Of a stretch of 64,000 bases of DNA, positions 40,060 through 52,018 are shown piece after piece. A model generated the notes under the pieces. The model was not told where the DNA came from and searched no databases. It saw only the letters and a program-made list of their open reading frames with translations. The stretch is from contig NC_092471.1 in NCBI RefSeq assembly GCF_047495875.1, forward strand, positions 3,307,001 to 3,371,000, written 5' to 3'. The number at the start of each line of letters is the position of its first letter. Position 1 is the first letter of the stretch. This stretch comes from Pithys albifrons albifrons (lineage: Eukaryota > Chordata > Aves > Passeriformes > Thamnophilidae). The translations under genes were made by a program, and so were the position numbers.

Positions 40060-40627
40060 AATTTTTATGAACAATGGGCTGGCCAGAAATACACCCTGAC
40101 AGGCAAAACTGTTCACAACGTCTTGGGTTCCATCAGCAAGAGAAAGGCACAAAGATGAGGGGCTGTGATCACTCCAAGCCATTGGACACTCACCAGGTCA
40201 CACCTGGAAGCCTCTGTGCACTTCTGGTCCTCCAGTTTCCAGGAGACAATAAAAAAGGGAAAAGGTACAGCAGGAGAAAACAAAGATAATCAGACACCTG
40301 GAGAACTTGGAAGGATGAGAGAATTTTTGTTCACCAAAGAGTAAAGAAGGCTCAGGGAAAAAAACATCACAAACTTCCAGTACCTGAAATGCAACTCTGG
40401 AATGATGGAGGACAAGAGGCCTCAGTTGCTCAAGGGGAAATATTGGTCTGGAATAAGAAAACAATTGCAAGAAAAGCCAACAACATTGGAATAAGTTACA
40501 GAGAAGTGGTGGAATCTCCCTGGCTGGAAATATTCCTGCCTGAGCTTGACAGGGATAACCTTTCCACAGAAGGTTGGACCAGATGGTCTCCAGAGATGCC
40601 TCCCAACCCAGACTGTCCTGTGATGCT
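40060..40627 (+). mobile_element. CR1 LINE, longer 5'-truncated copy
   Basis: The longest CR1 copy in the window. The 5' part ('cttgggttccatcagcaaga', 'ctcaccaggtcacacctgga', 'gtgcacttctggtcctccag') corresponds to the end of the reverse-transcriptase reading frame and the region beyond it. It continues with 'gagaacttggaaggatgaga', 'cagagaagtggtggaatctc' and ends 'gactgtcctgtgatgct'. It is interrupted by many indels and codes for nothing intact. The left boundary is approximate. A 162-codon open frame on the opposite strand is antisense to this copy. Confidence 0.85.
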
Positions 40628-43600
40628 AAAAATGGCTGCAATGCTGCTATGCCATTTCTTCCTACCCAGCCTGTTTTAAAACACAAGGTCTTGTCTGAAA
40701 TTTATACTTCATTTGACAATCATGTATCATGTCATTAATTTTGCTATTAAAACAAGCCACCTGTCTACAAACTAAACAAATGGGAACTCTCCAGTCACTG
40801 GTCAAATATTTTATAAGCTGATTCTGCTGATGAGATATGACAAAGACAAGAATTACTAACCAGGTATGGATTTGTGATGGATATAGTTTAGTTGGATGGA
40901 TACATTTTAGTTATTTCTCCAGAAAATATTAAATGGAAACACAAACAAAGACAAATGTATTTTAAAAGGTCAGAGCAAAAGACTCCAATTCTAACCTCAA
41001 GCAAGAAAAAAAAAAAAACCCCAACGGTATTTTCATAAGCATTTTCCTAATTCTAAAATATTGAAATAAAATTGGAAAAGACATTTTTAGTGGGGATAGA
41101 AATACATGATCATTCCAAAAAAAGGCTTTTAGTATTCTGCTGGCATTCTTTTCCAGGAAGCTGCAGAACTCATGCATTTTCATTTAGATTCTTCCATCTT
41201 AACCTTTCTTCATGTCATTGCACCCTTAAGCAAAAGTGTATAATGTATATTATTTTACCCATTAATCTCCCATTTCTAACGTTACTACACCTCAAAATGA
41301 CTCACAGTGGCCAATCCTTGAATATTAAATATTTTTTCCAGCATAATGCCATTTTCAACAAGCAATTCAAAGCAATCCAAGAAAAAAAATGAAAAAGCCC
41401 AAACCCCAGAAACATCCAAAGTTTATCAACCCACTGGTTTTTAATTGTACGAGACATTTTGAAACAAAACAAATACACCAAACCAAACCCAACACCTTTT
41501 TTAAGTCTATAAACCCTACTTTAAAAATGAATATATATTTAAGAAAGCAAGAGTAAAACACAAGCTTCTAATTTACAAGACTAGTTTAAAGAATCTAAGC
41601 CAGCTTGAATTAAAAGGAACAGACACTGAACTGATGATGCTGAGAATAAATGCAGAGTTCCCCAAAATGGGTGAAAAGAACAGCAAATTTCCTTGGAGAG
41701 TGCACCAAAAACATTAACGGGCCTCAAAATATATGAGATGCAGCTGCAAATTCTTGCAACACTCCTGGATTTCAAGTGCTGAGGACAGAGTGATACCTGC
41801 AGCTATTTTCATTAAAAATAATTAATTGAAAAAGAAATCAGAGTGAAAAAGGCAATGTGTGCCATGGCTGAAGAGGGACAAAATAGAAAAGCACTGTTTC
41901 TATTTTTTATATACTATTTCAGAAGTTAATCATTGAGGTGATGTAACAAAAATTGTTGTTTCCCTACAATTTTGAGAGAGGTGGAGTTTAGGGGGGGTTA
42001 ATGTTTAATTACTAACCTGTCAAACTTCACTTGTGGCCCTGTGGACTGAAGGGTAACCATTTTACTGATGTCAACCATCACATTGAAATGATGTTTTTTT
42101 GTTTCTTACATTCACAGAAAGGTAAAAGGATTAGCTGATTAAGCAAATAATGGAGAATTAGAAGAGAAGAGATGTCGACAAAAATGCAGTTTTATCCAGT
42201 ACAAATGTGCTGAATCAGCACATTCCACCCCAAGGTTTAACTTTAGTGAGGATTAAACTGGTTTACTATAAAACTTCCTGCAATTCACAGTGGGATAAGA
42301 GGGAAATCCCACTTGTTGAACTCCTCTAATTCAGAGGTTTTGTTCAGAACAGAACTCCCCTCAGCTGTGCCCAGGGTAACACTCCCACACTGATTTATAT
42401 TCCAGGCCCTCAGTAAAGCATCTGCTCTGCCTCCCCACATCATGTGTGTGTCAGACACACACCTTGGGGTTTTTAACCAGAACAAATCCAAAGTCCATCT
42501 TCCAAATCTCTTGCCATCCAGGCAGTTTTCCATTGCACAACAAACTTCCTCTTAGATTTACGTCCTTTAAAATGTATTTGCCCTCAACTAATGAAGGCTG
42601 GTTGGAAATCTCTCTGATTGCTTTTTCCTTGATCATCATCTCAACTGTCCCCTCAGATGACCCTGTTTATTCCAGCTGCCTCAGACATTGTTGCAGGAAA
42701 AAACATGGCCCAGTTTTGCCAGAAGTACTTAAGAACAATCCTAATTCCACTTTCTGAGCTTTAAATAACTGATAGTCTTCAAGTTAGAATCCCTTTTGTT
42801 CCATCCATGGAAAGGACAGTGAGATTGAGAAGCCTCTTGCCAGCTCATTGTTGAATTATTTCCATAGTTGGATATTTTAGTCTCTGTATTATTTGTTAAA
42901 AGTTAAGCAGAATGAATATTTTATAACACAACAGGACCTTGCATGGTGTATATCAGCAGTGTCAAAATTATGTGGCATTAGGGAAGAAACAGATCTTGTG
43001 TAGTGACTGTAAAAGTTCCTTCATCAGGGCATCTCTCAGGAGCTGGTTTAAGGCAGTGTAATGAACTAGTGAGGAACTCCAGAGCATGTAAAACCAAACC
43101 CAAGGCACAAATGTGAGACACAGCTCTTTGGGATTTGTACTCTGAGATCAACACACAACAGTCCTGCTGAAAGGAGCAAAGGGCATTAACTGATAAACCT
43201 CACCCACAGTTTCCAACCTACAACTGGAATAAACCATGAGCATTAGGATGGACAACGTGTAGAAACAAAAATTGTGTTGTGTTTGAATGTCCAGTATTAA
43301 ATTTCAGATTTTTTTCTTATGAATGTTCTACAAGTATTCAAAGATGGCTAATTGTTTCTGAAAAATATAAGTGACCTAACACTACAATGGAAACCCAGAT
43401 GGGTTTTGCTTTATCATACTATATCTGATTTAGGATTTCACCTCCTGAAAGTTTATAGCTACACTGCAAGCAACCAGCAGTCCATCCATTGGACCATTTT
43501 TCATGAGTTCCTCCAAGCTGTGCTCTCTCACAAACAGCCTGGAAAGCTGCCAGAGCTCCCTGGCATTTTCTGTACAGTCACAGGTGCAGCATCTCAGTCA

Positions 43601-46416
43601 TGATGGAGAAACATACGGCAAACAAGAATTTACAAAGGGAAGGAAGGGCAGCACCAGTGCTGCAGGTTTTCCTTCAACCCACAGGCTTCAGCAGATGTTC
43701 AGGCTGCATCCTCTCAGAGATATGGAGTTGGTGTCTCCTGGGTTCTTTCATGAATTATTCTGTGATCATGCAAAGAACTCTTCAGACAGGAATATGAGAA
43801 AAGGCATCACTATCACAAAAAACTACAAAACACTTCCCAGGAAGTGCTGACATTACCACAACAGATCCTTCCTTCTTTTCTCCTGCTACTACTGATTATT
43901 CCAGTTTGAAATGAAAGGACAGACACTCTCCATAGGCTGATTATTCCACTTACAAGAGGATGCAGGTACTTTGGGAAAAGATAAGTTATTTAATTCATGT
44001 AGGGGATGGATGAAGACTATCAATTGCAAACAAAATTTAGACTAACAAGGGCAGGATAACGGGCTAAAAAATAAAAGTCAAATGACTTGGCAGAAATCTA
44101 ATTTTATAGAACACTGCCAGCAAAATTAAGACAAAAACTCAGTCTTTAATATCAATACTTTTGGAATCTGCTTCTCATGGGTTAAATTCTAAGGTTAAAT
44201 GACTGTGACAGGAAATTCAGCTCTGACTCTGAGCTTTAGCCAATATGCAGAGCACTATTAAGGGCCCATAAAATGAATCACAAAGCTTATTTTCTTTATT
44301 AAAAATGTGAAATGAAAACTTTCAGCCTTTTCTATATTCACACAATGTATGGAAGAAAAATCAAAAAGCATATAAGAACTGGAAATTCCTTGCCATATTT
44401 TGCTTGTAAGAAAGGAGAAATAATAATAAAGGGGAAAACACAAAAGTACAAATACTACTTTAATAGTCTGAAGGTGAAATGTTTAATATATTTCCCTGTT
44501 TCTCCAAGTGTGTTTTAGCACTTAGAGGGAAATAACAAATTTTTTTTATAACTCAGGCTGAAGTTTTATACTCTATGATTGCAGTTAATAAGTTAACAAT
44601 CTGAATCATAAATAAAAAAATTTGAAATACAGTTGGTTTTGAGCTGTGAATGCATTTGCAAAACTAAGTCGTGGGTTCCTTTTTTAAGTATTCCTACATT
44701 TCAATGAAGAGAAAAAGGGCACACCCCTTTTATTGTCTAATCGAAGCACACATTCAGACTAAAGCTCTTTTAAATTGTTGGAACTCCACTGCAGAAGGGG
44801 AACTTTGACCACCTTTATGGAGTTTCATCAGTCACCAACCAGAGTGACCTGTGAGACCCACTGTGGTGGACAACACACAAATGCTGCACGAAGGACCCTG
44901 TCCACCTCCAGGAATTAGACCTTCCTCAGCAACACAGGGTTTAATGTGGCAAAGCTACCCAGAAAAGCAGGATGGTGCTTGCTGGATACAAAGCAAACAA
45001 GGGAGAAAGAACACCAGAAGCAGAAGAAACTTCTCCCTGTGACCTCCTGTGCCCTCCCGTGGGGTTGGATGTGCCAGTCACTGATGTGCCAGTCACTGAC
45101 GTGCCACTACCTCAAAATGTAAAAGCTGTATCGGGATGGGGCCAAAAAGGTGAAATATCAGCTGAGAAAATGACAATGTTCTTTGTTGGTGATTTATTCC
45201 AGCTGCAGTTAATGTGTTTTCATAAGCTTTTGGATAGTGTCATCTTCAGTCTAAATTGTTAAGTTTCAGACATGCAGCTATAGTATTAAAAATTCCTTTT
45301 GATAGAATTAGACTATCATTACCAGGTAATGAGAAGAACATTACTGACTTTGTGAGGAATTATGTCTTGCAGGATTTTCATCTAAATTAAACTTTGGTCT
45401 GACTTAAAAGAATAAATTGTCTCTGAAGTCTCCTGTTTCCTTGGTGATATTTTTTATTCTTGTGTCATAATGCAAGTGGAAGAAACATTTGAAACTTTTG
45501 TGAGATTACTTTCCAATAGTACAAAATGGGAAGATCACACAGAAATTGAATGATGCCAAATGAATGGGGCAGAGAGTCTGCAATTATGACTAAAGTAGGA
45601 TTAAATAAGGAAAGGTTAAGTGCAGGCAGGACATGATGGAGCAGGGAAAAAGGAAAAGGAAAAATTTCACGGACTTTTCATAACTCACACGAGTTCTTCA
45701 AGTCACAGATAACTTATACAGATCATACATAAGTGCTGAGCAACACAGGGAGTTGTGAAGGTGCACAGAGAACTAATGGACTGTGGTTCCAATGACAGAA
45801 ATTACTAAAAAATGCACATGGAAGAAGAGTAGAAATATTCTTTTCAATTAAATTCATTTCTGCTTGAGGAAAGCACCACTCCAGCTTCCTTGGGCTCCAT
45901 ATACCTCCTCACAGATTCATATTCTTTCTTTCCATATTATATCTAATATTTTAAAATATATATCTGTGTGCACACATGAGTAGGAGGGTAAGTGGAAAGT
46001 AGTACAAGTTTGGGAGTTCATCACAGATATGTATTAATATGACTTTTTTCAATTCCCTCACTTTCTTTGAACTTCTTTTACTATCTGGAATTTGTAATAA
46101 ATAAAACAACTACAGTCACTACCTTGTCAAAAATCCATACACCAAAAGACTACATGAAGAGAATAAATTATCTGAGAGTTAAGAAATCCAATGCAAAGAA
46201 CTTCTTCACATACCTAGTGCCTGTTCAAAGTGGATAAAAACTTCATGAAAACCTGATAATTTTCCAGAGAGAAAAATGCAATCAAGCATTGTCCAGAATA
46301 CATTTCATTGCCTAAAAAGACCCAAACCCTGCTGGGAGTAGACCAGTGGGGAGCTCTCAAAAGCAGTTTGATCTGAAAACACACCAACATCTTTAAAGAA
46401 AGACCTGATTTCAGTA
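40628..46416. other. Non-coding AT-rich sequence
   Basis: No gene is recognised. A 15-bp tandem repeat is at 45068-45106. Open frames of 60-115 codons occur on both strands without recognisable domains. Confidence 0.5.
45068..45106. repeat. 15-bp tandem repeat, 2.6 copies
   Basis: The unit 'gatgtgccagtcact' occurs at 45068-45082 and 45083-45097, followed by a partial third copy with one change. Because 15 is divisible by three, an overlapping open frame shows a repeated DVPVT motif; this does not make that frame a gene. Confidence 0.95.
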
Positions 46417-46728
46417 TTTATTCTGACTAATATCAACGACAGCAGCGTTGCTTTGAAGAGAACCTCCTGGGTTTACCTTTGAGGATGCTCAACGCTGTGT
46501 CTGTCTCCTCTACATCTTCAGAAGGTTCCAGAAAACCCAGATTTAGTCTGTGCTGCTGTTTTTTCCAGGCAGTTTGGCAGGTTGGTGTCACCCATTGCAA
46601 CTGGAGGGCTCATTCTTGAAGGACCCACATGGAGGATCCCTCGTCGTGGTGCAGATGAGTCTCCATCGCGTCGACGTTGGTTTATGATGGTGTGAGAGAA
46701 TTTCAGTGGGAAAAGGTCAGGGCTGGCA
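46417..46728 (-). CDS. Candidate terminal coding exon, product unknown
   Basis: Read on the minus strand, a pyrimidine-rich acceptor ('cactgctctttcag') is followed at 46728 by an open frame of 69 codons (46727-46521). This ends in TGA at 46520-46518, and about 95 bases further on there is an AATAAA poly(A) signal (46422-46417). The block has a dense cluster of CpGs (for example around 46620-46680) in DNA that is otherwise CpG-depleted, as coding exons often do. The predicted peptide is basic in its first half, with an RRRDGD stretch and a PRRG motif near residues 18-30, and has no recognised domain. A second minus-strand frame over 46600-46477 is also open and ends at a donor-like AAAG/GTAAAC, so the true frame is unsettled, or the exon carries a frameshift. 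No upstream exon was found. It may instead be a non-coding RNA exon or chance. Confidence 0.3.
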
Positions 46729-49644
46729 CTGAAAGAGCAGTGATTTGTTATTCAGAGAGGATTGCACAGCAGCCCATAAAGACTCAGCACCCCCACTAAG
46801 GCAAAGGCTCCAGTGAGAACAGCAGAACTGCAGTCCTGTGGTATTTAACTCCTGCCCCAGCAACAAGCATGAGAACCATCCCATTTTTACAAACTACAGT
46901 TCTCTGCCTTTTTATTCTCTCTTAATTAAACTCATAAATAAGAATTTGATTAATAATGGCTAAAGCCACTGTCCAACCTTGAGTTTTTCCCCCCATGTAG
47001 CCCAATATTCTTTCAAATATTAATGAAATATTAATCAAAGTTTCTTAGACCAGGACAGAGACAGAAAATTAGCCAAACATATGTGATTATTATGCTACAA
47101 ACACGATCAAGTGCATCCAATACTTTAAATTTTATGTGGAGATGTCAAGCCAACCGTGGGCTCTTGGCTTGTGTGAGGACTCGAAGTCCTTTTCTAGACA
47201 GGACAGTAATTGCTTTAGGAAGAATTCTTTCATTAGGAGATGAAATGACAAAAATAACCCCCTCAGTTATTAGGACCTGTGCCCAATTTGTCCACAGCTG
47301 AACATTTATTTGGACTTGGCAGTGATGGCAGCAGGGAAATGGTTGAGACTGGACTGACCTGGGCACAGCCCTGATTCTTGAGGGCACAGACAGGACACCC
47401 CATTCATATACAGCTCGAAGAATAATAGGGAAGAGTAGTGAAAAAGAGTACTGCTAATTGAGATGAAAGTTCTTTGGTTGTTTTACTCCATCAGCACTCC
47501 CAAAACACCAGAGGCTGCTTGCTAATATTCTGCTTATTTTGCCAGTGCAATGAATCCTTTACCAAAACACTGTTGGTTCTGCTCAATACTTTGCAGTTGA
47601 CTCAAAAAGTGTATCTTAATAACACCTTTTTTTCTTGTGTAGAAACAACTTTAAAAACCCTTTACAAAAAGAAATTATTCTTTCTTTTTCTTCTAATTTC
47701 TTGAAAGCCTTCAATTACTAAACTTATTATTTTACAGCATGCATTAAAAATATTAACTTTTAATTCTTATCTGCATCATTAGGGTATTTCTTAAATTCAC
47801 ATGTCCATCCTGAGAAACAGCATTATCTTCAGTATTAAGCAGAAATATCTTTTTTAAAAATAAACCAACCCAGAACAGGAAAATCAAGAGTGAAAATATT
47901 TAAATTTCATCAAAATTCAATTTGAGGAGCAAACAGCCAGAGAAGTTCTTGAGAAGTGGGAAAGGAAACAAGCAAGGCAGGATTTCTTTGCACTTATTTG
48001 GAGCCTGGGAAATTTGAGACCCTTGGAGATGGAGATCTTAGGGTTGGAAAGACTAAAGGACTTCTGAGGAGCACAGAGGTCTGAGTACAGGTGAGACAGC
48101 TCAGCAAACCAAGGCTCCCTGGAGTTAACACATCTTTATAAGGTTCCAGCATCAAAAACTCATTTACTCATCATTTCCCTTTGAGGAAAATTAAGTTACA
48201 GGTAACCATGTACTTCAGATTTTTAATTATTGCTGGAGATTTTTTTTGCTTGTTTTGTTTTATTTTTTTAAATTAAAAAAAAAAAAAAACAACACCAAGA
48301 AGTTTGGAGCATATAAATCCTGAGGAAAAGCATCACAGGTTAAGGCAATAATCAATACTGACTGAATATTCTAATAAGCATCATTGATAAGTAAGGCCAG
48401 AAAGTGCATTTGTGCCACAATCAGGAGCTGGATGATCATGTGTCAATCTGAACTCTGAAAACATTGTCTTATTTTACCTTTCTGAAGACTTTCTTGAGAT
48501 TTAACCAGTTGCTTGAAGAAGTTTAGTTTCTTCAATTAATCACTGGTGTTTTTTTTTTCCTCTTGAAACAGAAATTTTGAAGGTTTCTTGAAAGGAATAA
48601 AGTTTTTGGTGGGCTCTGAAGCCAAAGTTAAGCAGCCAAGCCCAGGATGCTGCAGAGCAAGGAGGGGTTTGCTTTGTGGAGCACAGTCTGAAAGCAGCAG
48701 CTCTGCTCTTGGGGAACTCGATAGCAGTGAAAGAAAATGCCTGAATGTAATAAATTTGAGTGCTTTAAATAATGTGTGACCTAATATACTGCTTTAAAAT
48801 ATTAAAATTTCAAATTATGAAAGATTCCTCTTCTACCTGATCTACGAGGATGTTTCAGCAGTTCCCATTATATCTGTAATAGCTGCTTGGAATTGCTGAT
48901 CCTGAAAACTTCCCTGAATTGACTGTAAATCTGCAGAGAAGGAACCCCCAAACCAGCTGCTACAGAGGGGAAAATCCACAGAATTGGTGAAATACACTAA
49001 AATAGATGCTAAAAACTTACTTTTATGATTAAGATGTGTATGCCAAAATATATAGTGCTCATTACATGTTGTAAAGGCAAGGTAAGTAGGTTATGAATTC
49101 CCATCTTACATTACAATACAGTATTTATGGTTAAGCTGCCTTTTTTTCTAGCATGGTGGCTTCAGAACCCATCAAGCTTTACACTTATGCCCAGAGGGAT
49201 CAGAGGAAAATTTAAGAAATAAGACCCTCTAAAAGCAATTCTTGTTAAACTATGTGTATTGAAATCAAAGAAACTACTTATAAATGACAGAGTGGTAAAA
49301 ACAAATCATTCATCTAATCATCAGAATATATGAAGCACATCACAAATCTTTCCAACAGCTGTTCTTTTACAATAAAAATAATCAGGAAAAATGTCTGGAT
49401 TTGTTTGGTTTGTTTGCCCACCCAGGAGTTTATTTTTGTGACTGTCACAGCTCTGCATTTATGGGAGGGCAGAAGGAAGCCTGAACACTGTTGTGAGGCC
49501 AAAGAGGCACTGACTGCTCCCACCTGCTCCTAATCTGCCTTGGAAAACTCCATCATTCTCACACAAATTGGGTTCAAAACATAAAAATGTGGGGGATTAA
49601 TTTGGAAAATCACATTTATGAACACATTTATCTGCTCCCTCAAA
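46729..49644. other. Non-coding AT-rich sequence
   Basis: No clear gene. The part at 47100-47420 is complex, with a few CpGs and an open minus-strand frame (47387-47145) that could be an exon, a conserved non-coding block or chance; no convincing splice sites were found. A T/A low-complexity inverted run is at 48240-48290. Confidence 0.45.
48240..48290. repeat. T-rich then A-rich low-complexity run
   Basis: A T-rich run passes through 'aaatt' into a 15-base A run, giving a potential AT hairpin. No retroposon body is attached. Confidence 0.9.
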
Positions 49645-50280
49645 CTAATTACTCCTTTCTTTCATTTTTATTTTTTTGGCTGATATCCAGTACCCAAGAA
49701 GTCCTTTGTGAAGCATAACTTTGCCAGATTTTGGGGCAGCACCATGGCCATTCTCTCTTGAAGAAAGGCCTCTCTTTGAAAACCAATTCCATCTCACCTT
49801 TTTGATGGCTTCCATCTTCCACCCCATTGGGTTTCCAAACAAATGTTGAAGAAACAATTCCATTTTCAGCAAATTGCTGCTTCCTTGGTTGTGCTGCAGT
49901 TCAGACAGATTTTGAAGCCTTTCTTGCAGATTCCAAAGCTCCTTCACATTCAGTCCCCTGGCACTTCAATCTTGACTTCACTAATTAGTTTCTCAGTCTG
50001 CTCTTTTGGAATTAGAAACCTCAGTAACCAACATGTTTTGTTTACCCTTCTGTTTATCTGAAAATGCAACAAAATCATTTATTCCAAGGTTATTCTCTTT
50101 GTCCAGCTGACAGGACACCCTCCTGTTTGTTCCCTGACCACCCAGAGGAAGGAATCCATTAGTGCAGCCTCAAGTTTCTGGCATTCTTGGCAGCTCTTGC
50201 TCCACTCCAGATGTGCAGATGCAATTCTGCTGTAACGACACAGATCTTGGTGGAATTCTCTCTCCATAACAGTAACAATC
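49645..50280 (-). pseudogene. Possible decayed coding sequence, unidentified
   Basis: On the minus strand, protein-like text runs through several frames in succession. One frame is open at about 50280-50079 and contains a CQEC motif. It passes by apparent one-base shifts into a second and third open frame around 50080-49960. A last frame at about 49947-49645 has a leucine/glutamine-rich, helix-like start (VKELWNLQERLQNLSELQ). This pattern suits a gene copy with frameshifts. A donor-like AAG/GTGAGA is also present near 49797, which would fit an old exon instead. No family is recognised, and several overlapping frames in this window look protein-like by chance, so confidence is low. Confidence 0.2.
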
Positions 50281-50742
50281 TCAGCATCTATTTAAAAGTG
50301 TCCATGGAAAGTGGAGCAGAACAAAACACTGCCTTACAGAATGGGTTTTACAGCCTTTCCCCAAAGTGGTTTCCTGATTCCTGCCCCTGTCATGCTGCTT
50401 TTTTCCAGGCCCTGTCGCCACTACCTCTTTTTCTTCCTTTCAGACCCAACTGTTTAAAAATAAGTACTCTTTGGTTCCTCTGTTCTAGTCAGGATTGCTC
50501 TTAAGGAATATTATTTGCCAAGTGTTGCGGGTTTGGGTTTTTTTGTTTATTTGGTTTTTGTTTTTTTTCCAAACCAAGATATTATGACATAGGAAAAATC
50601 CCAAACCTAACTCCCTGTTTTAGTGAGGAATATGAACAAGTATTCTGGAACTTGATCTCTGGTTGTGTCTGTAACATTTAATCTGCCACTCATTCAGTGT
50701 TTTTTGCCTGAGTGTTTGGAAGGTTAATAAAAATACCCCTAA

Positions 50743-51048
50743 AATAGTTTAAACTGGAATCCACATTCAATAATTTGTGCCAGGCTCCTGTCCTGGCACA
50801 AAGAGGAGAAGGGTGTTGGGTTAGACCCAGATTTTATCAAGTGGCAGAAATACTATAAACAATGGATTGACAAGGACATAGAGGTCGGGGGGGCTGAGGT
50901 TGCTGCAGACCCAAGCAAGCTGAGAGCAATTTCTGAAGATTCTACTCAGTTCACCTGTCGCAGGTTTGGCCTCACTGTTACTAACCCTGGACTGGCCCCC
51001 CTTCCCCTTCCCAGAACTTTACCAGCAAAGGAAATGGAAAAAAACTGA
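50743..51048 (+). CDS. Open frame without start codon, upstream of LTR
   Basis: A 101-codon plus-strand frame is open from just after a stop at 50740 to TGA at 51046-51048. Its only ATG is near the end. The text around 50830-50950 is coding-like (for example WQKYYKQWIDKDIEVGG, with a balanced mix of charged and aromatic residues). It lies directly upstream of a polypurine tract and LTR-like DNA. It may therefore be the last surviving part of a retroviral internal region, but no retroviral domain is recognised. It could also be chance. Confidence 0.22.
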   Translation, partial: NSLNWNPHSIICARLLSWHKEEKGVGLDPDFIKWQKYYKQWIDKDIEVGGAEVAADPSKLRAISEDSTQFTCRRFGLTVTNPGLAPLPLPRTLPAKEMEKN

Positions 51049-51154
51049 AAAGAAACGAACTCAAAAGAAACTGAACTGAATAAAAAGAATAAATTGTATT
51101 TTCTAATATTCACAATCACACTGTATACACGGTACATAGGATCCCACCCTCAGG

Positions 51155-51179
51155 GGAAAGGGAAAGGGAAAAAGGGGAC
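51155..51179 (+). promoter_or_regulatory. Candidate polypurine tract
   Basis: A run of 25 purines built from ggggaaa-like units, immediately before an LTR-like TG. Retroviruses use such a tract to prime plus-strand DNA synthesis, always directly upstream of the 3' LTR. Confidence 0.4.
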
Positions 51180-51448
51180 TGAAAATTGAGAAGAAAACAA
51201 AACCAAACCAAAAGAAACAAATTAATCAGACAAACACAATTAAAAACCTCAAAGAAGGGGAACAAGCATGAAACAATCTCACCCAGGACAGGAGAACCAC
51301 CAACAACCAGAGGGATCAGACTCCAACCAACTCCCACCAGCTCCCCAGCCAAGGAAGAAGAAGACCTAAACAAGTCCCCCTCTGCTACGAGGAAGACAGG
51401 TGGGGAACACTTGTAACTTCCTTAGATACAGTGGTTACTGAGGAAGCC

Positions 51449-51538
51449 ATGGGTCAAACCATTACATCACCTCATACATTGATGTTTCCCCTGTTAATGG
51501 CGTTGGTCATCGTGTCTATCCATGATATTTCCCTTTAG
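51449..51538 (+). CDS. 29-codon frame inside the LTR region
   Basis: A short frame opens ATGGGTCAAACC, giving MGQT, the same first residues as the myristoylated Gag proteins of gammaretroviruses, but it stops after 29 codons. The rest is hydrophobic. Four shared residues can occur by chance. If real, the fragment would be a remnant of a gag start brought next to the promoter by deletion. Confidence 0.12.
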   Translation: MGQTITSPHTLMFPLLMALVIVSIHDISL

Positions 51539-51761
51539 CAACCCTATCCAGGTTCTTCTCCCCACAGACCCTCAGGGCTTTTTCCCGCCAACCTTTCCCT
51601 CATTGGCTCAGATTTGGTGCAGTGCCCCCCTCTCCCATATATGGTTCTGTTTATGCCACGTTCTCCCATTGGTTCCTTTCGTCATTCCTCATTTGCATAC
51701 CCCTCAGCCAATCAGACCTTTGCCCGCTCCCATTTTTCCAGAAAGTTCGACCCTGACCCAA

Positions 51762-51785
51762 TATAATCCCGCATTCGCCAATAAA
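51762..51785 (+). promoter_or_regulatory. LTR TATA box and poly(A) signal
   Basis: TATAA at 51762-51766 and AATAAA at 51780-51785, preceded by CCAAT-type boxes and an octamer within 165 bases. Transcription would be expected to begin around 51790. Confidence 0.55.
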
Positions 51786-52018
51786 ATTGGCTTCTCTCGT
51801 GGACTCCTGGCTCTGAGTGTGGCCCTTTCCGGGGAGCTGCGCCGGGCTGGGTGCGGGAGGAGCTGACCCTGCCTTCGATAGGTGCCTGAAAGGGCTGATA
51901 TCCCTTCAAGCCAACGGCCACGATACCTCTCTTGGAGCCGAAACCCTGCGCTTCGACTCCAGGAGCAACTTCATCCACGGACAGAAGGGTGTGTGTCAGC
52001 CCATTGTGCCAGGTCACA

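Larger units (their letters stand above)
50956..52018 (+). mobile_element. Endogenous retrovirus 3' region with LTR
   Basis: Plus-orientation retroviral control region. A polypurine tract of A and G lies at about 51155-51179 and is followed by 'ctgaaaattgag', a plausible LTR start; an alternative start is TGTCGCAGG at 50956. The promoter part holds CCAAT-type boxes at 51602-51606, 51668-51672 (both inverted) and 51708-51712, a perfect octamer ATTTGCAT (51691-51698), a TATA box (51762-51766) and AATAAA (51780-51785). The next 200 bases are CpG-rich, unlike the surroundings, suggesting a fairly young insertion. Because AATAAA comes only 18 bases after TATA, the R region should be short, as in alpharetroviruses rather than gammaretroviruses. 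No primer-binding site, matching second LTR or target duplication was found, so the 5' boundary and the 3' end (near 52018) are uncertain. Confidence 0.6.

Noticed and set aside
40198..40686. 162-codon minus-strand open frame
   Set aside because: It is antisense to a CR1 copy whose plus-strand landmarks are clear.
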